From: Curtobacterium sp. MCSS17_007
Lineage (GTDB): Bacteria; Actinomycetota; Actinomycetes; Actinomycetales; Microbacteriaceae
Length of the DNA stretch: 64,000 nt
NCBI RefSeq assembly: GCF_003234175.2
Contig: NZ_CP126257.1
Coordinates: forward strand, 124,001 to 188,000
Direction: 5' to 3'
This document shows positions 60,437 through 64,000 of the stretch, piece by piece. The notes below the pieces were generated by a model. That model saw only the letters and a list, made by a program, of their open reading frames with translations, was not told the DNA's origin and searched no databases. The translations under genes and the position numbers were made by a program. Positions within the stretch are counted from its first letter, which is position 1. Every line of letters starts with the position of its first letter.

Positions 60437-63108
60437 TCGACCGGATCGGAGCCGAGGGGTCGGCCGTCGTCGTGGACGGCGACGCCGGGGTCGGCAAGAC
60501 CACCCTCGTCGACGCCGTGGCCGAGTACGCGCGGGGTCGCGGCGTCCGGGTCCTGCGCACCGCGGGCTCGACGGCGGAGTCCGGCGAGCAGTACGCGGCG
60601 CTGCAGCTCCTGCTCCACCCGCTCCGTGCCGGCATCGACGTCCTGCCGCCGCCGCAGCGCACCGCGCTCGCGGTCGCCTTCCGGTCGGCGGAGGGCGAGC
60701 AGCCGTCGCCGCTGCTCGCCGGACTCGCGGCGCTCACGGTCGTGTCCGACGCGGCCGCCGTCACCCCGCTCCTGCTCGTCGTCGAGGACGTGCACTGGAT
60801 CGACCCCGAGTCGCGGTGGGCGCTCCGGATGCTCGCCCGGCGCATCGGGCAGGACCCCGTCGTGGTCCTCATGACCACGCGCGAGCGGCCCACCGACGAC
60901 GACGCGGGCCTCGAACGGATGCACCTCGGCCCGCTGTCGGCCGCGGACGCCGACGCGCTCCTCGACGCGCTCCCACGGCCACCCCTCGGCGCGGCCCGGC
61001 GAGCACTCCACGAACTCGCGCAGGGCAACCCCCTCGCCCTCGTGGAACTCACCGGCAGGAGTCCGGACCGGGCGGAGGACGGCGCGGTCACCCGACGCCT
61101 CGAGACGGCGTTCGCGGAGCGGTTCGCCGACCTGGACCAACCGACCCGACTCGCGGTGCTCGCCATCGCCCTGGGCGGGACCGCCACGGCCGAGGACGCG
61201 GGACGCTTCGTCGACCGGGCCCTCGGCCGCTACCCCGACCCGTCGTGGATCGACCGGGCGGTCGGCGCGTCCCTGCTCGTCTGGTCGGACCGGAGCGGGC
61301 TGCGGTTCCGGCACCCGCTCGTGCAGACCGCCGTCACGAACATCAGCCGACCGTCCGAGCGGGCGGCCGTCCTCCGCGCCCTCGTGCAGGAGCACGCGTC
61401 CGACCCGGTGCGGACGCTGTGGTGGCGGTCCGAGCTGGCGACCGGTCCGGATGCCGAGCTCGCCGCCGAGCTCGCCGCGCACGCCGGGTCGGCGCTCGCG
61501 ACCGGTGATCCGGTGGCCGCTGCCCGGGCGTCGGAACGTGCTGCGGAGCTCACGGACCCCGGACCGCTCCGCGCCGAGCGCCTCCTCGACGCCGCGGACC
61601 ACGCGGGGCTCGCGGGCCGGACCGCCGACGCCGCGCTGCTCGTCCAGCGCGCCGCGACGGAGACGACCGACCCGGTACTGGCCGCCCGTGCCGCCTGGGT
61701 CCGCGAGACGCTCCCGACCGGTCGGACGGCACTCGCCCGTGGTGACCTGTCCCCGGCCCTCGCCGCCGTCCGGGCACTGGAGGAGCACGGCGCCGTCGAC
61801 CTCGCGACCGGCGCGTTGCTGCACCTGGCGTCCATCGCGTGGGACCACAACCGGGTGGCGGTGCCGGGGACCCCGATGCTCGAGGCCGTGCACGCGCTGG
61901 CGCTGCCGGACGACGACCCGCGGGGCATCCTGCTCGCCGCGGTCACCGAGCCACTGGTACGGGGCGACGAGGTCGTCCAGCGCGTGCTCGCACGCGGACC
62001 GGTCGACCCGGACGACCCGGAGCAGGCGTGGTGGCTGGGCTACGCCCTGAACATCGCCGGCGAGTTCGTGGAGGCGCGGGAGCGGCTCGAGGTCGCCGTG
62101 GCGGGTCTGCGCGCGAGCGGTGACATCCGCGTCCTGCCCCAGGCGCTGCTCGGTGCGTCCATGAGCAACTTCCAGGCCGGTCGGCTGGACCGGGCACGGA
62201 CCCTGGCCGAGGAGGCCGTCGTGCTCGGCCGCGACCTCGGCGACGCCGGCTACGCGACGGCGGCGCGGGCGTGCGTCGCCTGGTTCGACGGCATCGACGG
62301 AGCGACGCCGGACCGCGACGCGATCACGGCCGGGTCCGCGACGGGCGCGCACGTGCTGCAGTCCAGCGTGATGCGGGCGAACCTGCAGGGCGCGAGCGCG
62401 GCGGCAGCCCTGCTCGACGGGCGACCCCGCGACGCCCGGGATGCCCTGCGCCCGCTCCTCGACGCCGACGGCGACGCGTACAACCCGAACTTCGCGGTCC
62501 TCACGACGCAGGACTACGTCGACGCCGCCGTCGCCACCGACGCCCGCGACCTGGTCGAGCTGCACGCCGAGCGGTTGGCCGGGCTGCACGAGACGTGGCA
62601 CGGTCCGATCCTCGTGTCGGCGCTCGGCTACACGGAGACCGCCCTGGCGCTCGAGGCCGACCCGGAGCAGGCCGTGCAGGGGCTCCGGGACCGACCGCTC
62701 CCCATGCCCTACGTGCAGGCGCGGGCGCTCCTGCACGCCGGCGACCACCTGCGTCGGGTGGGCCTGACCACGGAGGCCCGGACCGTCCTGCACGACGCAC
62801 TCGCGCTGTTCGAACGCCTGCCCGCGCCGGCGTGGGCACGACGGACGCGCGAGGTGCTGCGTGCGGCCGGTGAGCGCCTGCCGGACGCTCCGCCGTCGCG
62901 GACGACCGTGCTCACGCCGCAGGAGCTGCGGATCTGCACGCTCGCGAACACCGGGCTGACCAACCGTGCGATCGCCCAGCAGCTCTTCCTGTCACCCCGG
63001 ACGGTCGGGGCCCACCTGTACTCGGCCTACCGGAAGCTCGGCATCGGTGGTCGGGCGCAGCTCGCTGCGGTCCTCGACCCCGCGCCCGATGAGCCCGGCA
63101 CGGCCTGA
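60376..63108 (+). CDS. large ATPase regulator, LuxR (LAL) type
   Basis: A 910-residue transcription regulator. An N-terminal STAND-type ATPase has Walker A GDAGVGKTTLVD and Walker B LLLVVEDVHWID. A long helical (TPR-like) middle spans about residues 350-820. A C-terminal LuxR helix-turn-helix reads LTPQELRICTLANTGLTNRAIAQQLFLSPRTVGAHL in part. It activates genes when a ligand or partner releases the ATPase. The GTG at 60376 is chosen because CATACT ends 6 bases before it, so translation starts inside the XRE gene. Targets unknown. Confidence 0.85.
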   Translation: MEERAGVVGRDGELARLGSLIDRIGAEGSAVVVDGDAGVGKTTLVDAVAEYARGRGVRVLRTAGSTAESGEQYAALQLLLHPLRAGIDVLPPPQRTALAVAFRSAEGEQPSPLLAGLAALTVVSDAAAVTPLLLVVEDVHWIDPESRWALRMLARRIGQDPVVVLMTTRERPTDDDAGLERMHLGPLSAADADALLDALPRPPLGAARRALHELAQGNPLALVELTGRSPDRAEDGAVTRRLETAFAERFADLDQPTRLAVLAIALGGTATAEDAGRFVDRALGRYPDPSWIDRAVGASLLVWSDRSGLRFRHPLVQTAVTNISRPSERAAVLRALVQEHASDPVRTLWWRSELATGPDAELAAELAAHAGSALATGDPVAAARASERAAELTDPGPLRAERLLDAADHAGLAGRTADAALLVQRAATETTDPVLAARAAWVRETLPTGRTALARGDLSPALAAVRALEEHGAVDLATGALLHLASIAWDHNRVAVPGTPMLEAVHALALPDDDPRGILLAAVTEPLVRGDEVVQRVLARGPVDPDDPEQAWWLGYALNIAGEFVEARERLEVAVAGLRASGDIRVLPQALLGASMSNFQAGRLDRARTLAEEAVVLGRDLGDAGYATAARACVAWFDGIDGATPDRDAITAGSATGAHVLQSSVMRANLQGASAAAALLDGRPRDARDALRPLLDADGDAYNPNFAVLTTQDYVDAAVATDARDLVELHAERLAGLHETWHGPILVSALGYTETALALEADPEQAVQGLRDRPLPMPYVQARALLHAGDHLRRVGLTTEARTVLHDALALFERLPAPAWARRTREVLRAAGERLPDAPPSRTTVLTPQELRICTLANTGLTNRAIAQQLFLSPRTVGAHLYSAYRKLGIGGRAQLAAVLDPAPDEPGTA

Positions 63109-63117
63109 CCCCGGGCG

Positions 63118-63536
63118 TCAGCGGGGCGAGGGACGGAACCACCGGATGAGCTCGCGGAGGGCCGGCAGGGAGCTGATCTGCGTGCCGTCGGCGGCGTCGA
63201 GGTCGTCGAAGTGCTCCGGTAGCCCGGGGCCTGTTCGACGTCGGTGTGCGCGGCCGGGTACCCCATCGTCCACTCCGGGAACTGTCGCTCCTCGATGAGC
63301 TCCTCGGTCAGCACCGTGACCTTGGTGTGCCGGTCGTCGTGCTTGATCGTGTCCATCTTCGAGCGGACCGCCTGGTCCGGCCCCTCGAGCAGCTGCAGGA
63401 AGTAGCCGTTCCGGAAGAGCAGGACGCCGGTGATGTCGTTCGCCGCGTTGAGTCGGCGGCTCTGCGCGAGCAGCGCGGCCAGGTCGTCGTCGCCGAGCGG
63501 TCGGGTGGCGACGCTCGAGTAGATGAGTGACAGCAT
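63118..63536 (-). pseudogene. BLUF blue-light sensor, single frameshift
   Basis: The first frame (from ATG 63536, AAGGAG five bases upstream) gives a BLUF domain that binds flavin: LIYSSVAT with the flavin Tyr, NDITGVLLFRNGYFLQLLEGP with the Asn and Gln, and EWTMGYPAAHTDVEQAPGY. A base (probably a C in the GGCTACC run, about 63,218) is then missing. Adding it restores EHFDDLDAADGTQISSLPALREL and IRWFRPSPR to the stop at 63118. Intact length would be about 139 residues. Either a real inactivation or a sequencing error. Light sensing is known for the family. Confidence 0.75.
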
Positions 63537-63665
63537 CGGGTCTCCTTGGTGGGGGCGTGCCGGGTCCGTCAGTCAACTCCGCCGCGGCCGTGCGTCCGCA
63601 GACCACCCGGGGGACGAGCGGACAGGCCGACGTCGCACGGCCGTCGGCTCTGGGAGGCTGGTGCC

Positions 63666-64000
63666 ATGGACCCCGTCATCGTCATCGGAGAAGCCCTGGT
63701 CGACGTGGTCGACCGTCCCGAGGGGCGCGTCGAGCACCCGGGCGGGAGCCCGATGAACGTCGCCGTCGGCCTCGCCCGCCTCGGCCGGACCGCACGGCTC
63801 GTGTGCGCGCTCGGCGACGACGACCGCGGCGCGTCGATCCGCGCGCACGTCGGTGCGAGCGACGTCGAGGTGGACGCGACCGCGATCGAGCGCACCTCCA
63901 CCGCGGTGGCCACCATCGGCGCGGACGGTGGTGCGGACTACGAGTTCGACCTGGACTGGCGCCTCGACCCGGTGCGGGTGCCGGCCGGCGCGCCGCTCGT
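63666..64000 (+). CDS. PfkB-family sugar kinase, 5' part
   Basis: The first 111 codons of a ribokinase/PfkB-family kinase, cut by the window end: VIVIGEALVDVVD, then the N-terminal PfkB signature GGSPMNVAVGLARLGR and LVCALGDDDRGASIRAHV. Fructokinase-like is likely from the N-terminus, but tagatose 6-phosphate kinase cannot be excluded. GGGAGG lies 9 bases before the ATG, and GAGGCT at exactly the leaderless distance. Confidence 0.85.
   Translation, partial: MDPVIVIGEALVDVVDRPEGRVEHPGGSPMNVAVGLARLGRTARLVCALGDDDRGASIRAHVGASDVEVDATAIERTSTAVATIGADGGADYEFDLDWRLDPVRVPAGAPL

Noticed and set aside
59614..62793. Minus-strand open frame of 1059 codons opposite the LuxR-type gene
   Set aside because: Mirror of the coding strand, with Arg/Gly/Val-rich content and no family features.
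63027..63536. BLUF protein taken as a 169-residue protein
   Set aside because: The last 75 residues are a Ser/Arg/Pro-rich frame shadow. The true C-terminus continues in the next frame.

Overview
The window is very GC-rich chromosomal DNA, almost certainly from an actinobacterium of the family Microbacteriaceae. Curtobacterium is my best guess, inferred from gene order, protein style and plant-polymer sugar genes rather than from any search. Many genes start with GTG. Many start codons have no ribosome-binding site but sit exactly 6 to 7 bases after a TANNNT-like -10 box, which indicates leaderless mRNAs.

Region 1 (1-21,100) is housekeeping: the folate genes folB and folK with the 3' end of an upstream gene, two PH-domain membrane proteins, a DUF2520 protein, lysS, a primary-like sigma factor, a tyrosine phosphatase, an NAD kinase, clpC, a 6C small RNA, an N-acetylglutamate synthase, a cold-shock protein, a VanZ protein, radA and an SGNH hydrolase. 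Several very small leaderless genes lie between them.

Region 2 (21,100-25,500) starts at a tRNA-Ser(CGA) gene and looks like a decayed insertion area. It holds a secreted VanY-type peptidase, opposed fragments of a GH13 glucosidase and an acyltransferase, a chimeric secreted protein carrying a regulator ligand-binding domain, and a MarR gene with a frameshift and an internal deletion. The two MarR-type operators and the divergent quinone oxidoreductase gene are intact.

Region 3 (26,500-46,200) is a large galactoside and amino-sugar locus. One minus-strand operon reads agaZ, agaS, BadF-type sugar kinase, EamA transporter, GH36 alpha-galactosidase, with a divergent DeoR/AgaR regulator. Next come a GH4 alpha-galactosidase with its own ABC importer, then a second importer in an operon with a Gfo/Idh/MocA protein, a second DeoR regulator, and a ROK kinase with NagA deacetylase. 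Together they can release, import, phosphorylate, deacetylate and isomerise galactose-type amino sugars. The aldolase partner of AgaZ is absent, which suggests an epimerase shortcut to fructose 6-phosphate.

Region 4 (47,300-55,900) is a LacI-controlled locus for arabinose-containing glycans: importer, GH127 beta-L-arabinofuranosidase, a secreted clan GH-A enzyme with a CBM35-like domain, and a 73-residue LacI stub. None of the three importers has its own ATPase gene here, so a shared ATPase elsewhere is inferred.

Region 5 (55,900-64,000) has three alpha/beta-hydrolase genes, a divergent XRE/MmyB-type regulator with a perfect palindrome in the shared promoter region, a large LuxR-type ATPase regulator, a frameshifted BLUF blue-light sensor and the start of a PfkB sugar kinase.

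A palindromic repeat with the core GGGAGGC...GCCTCCC is scattered through the window, nearly always just after a stop codon.
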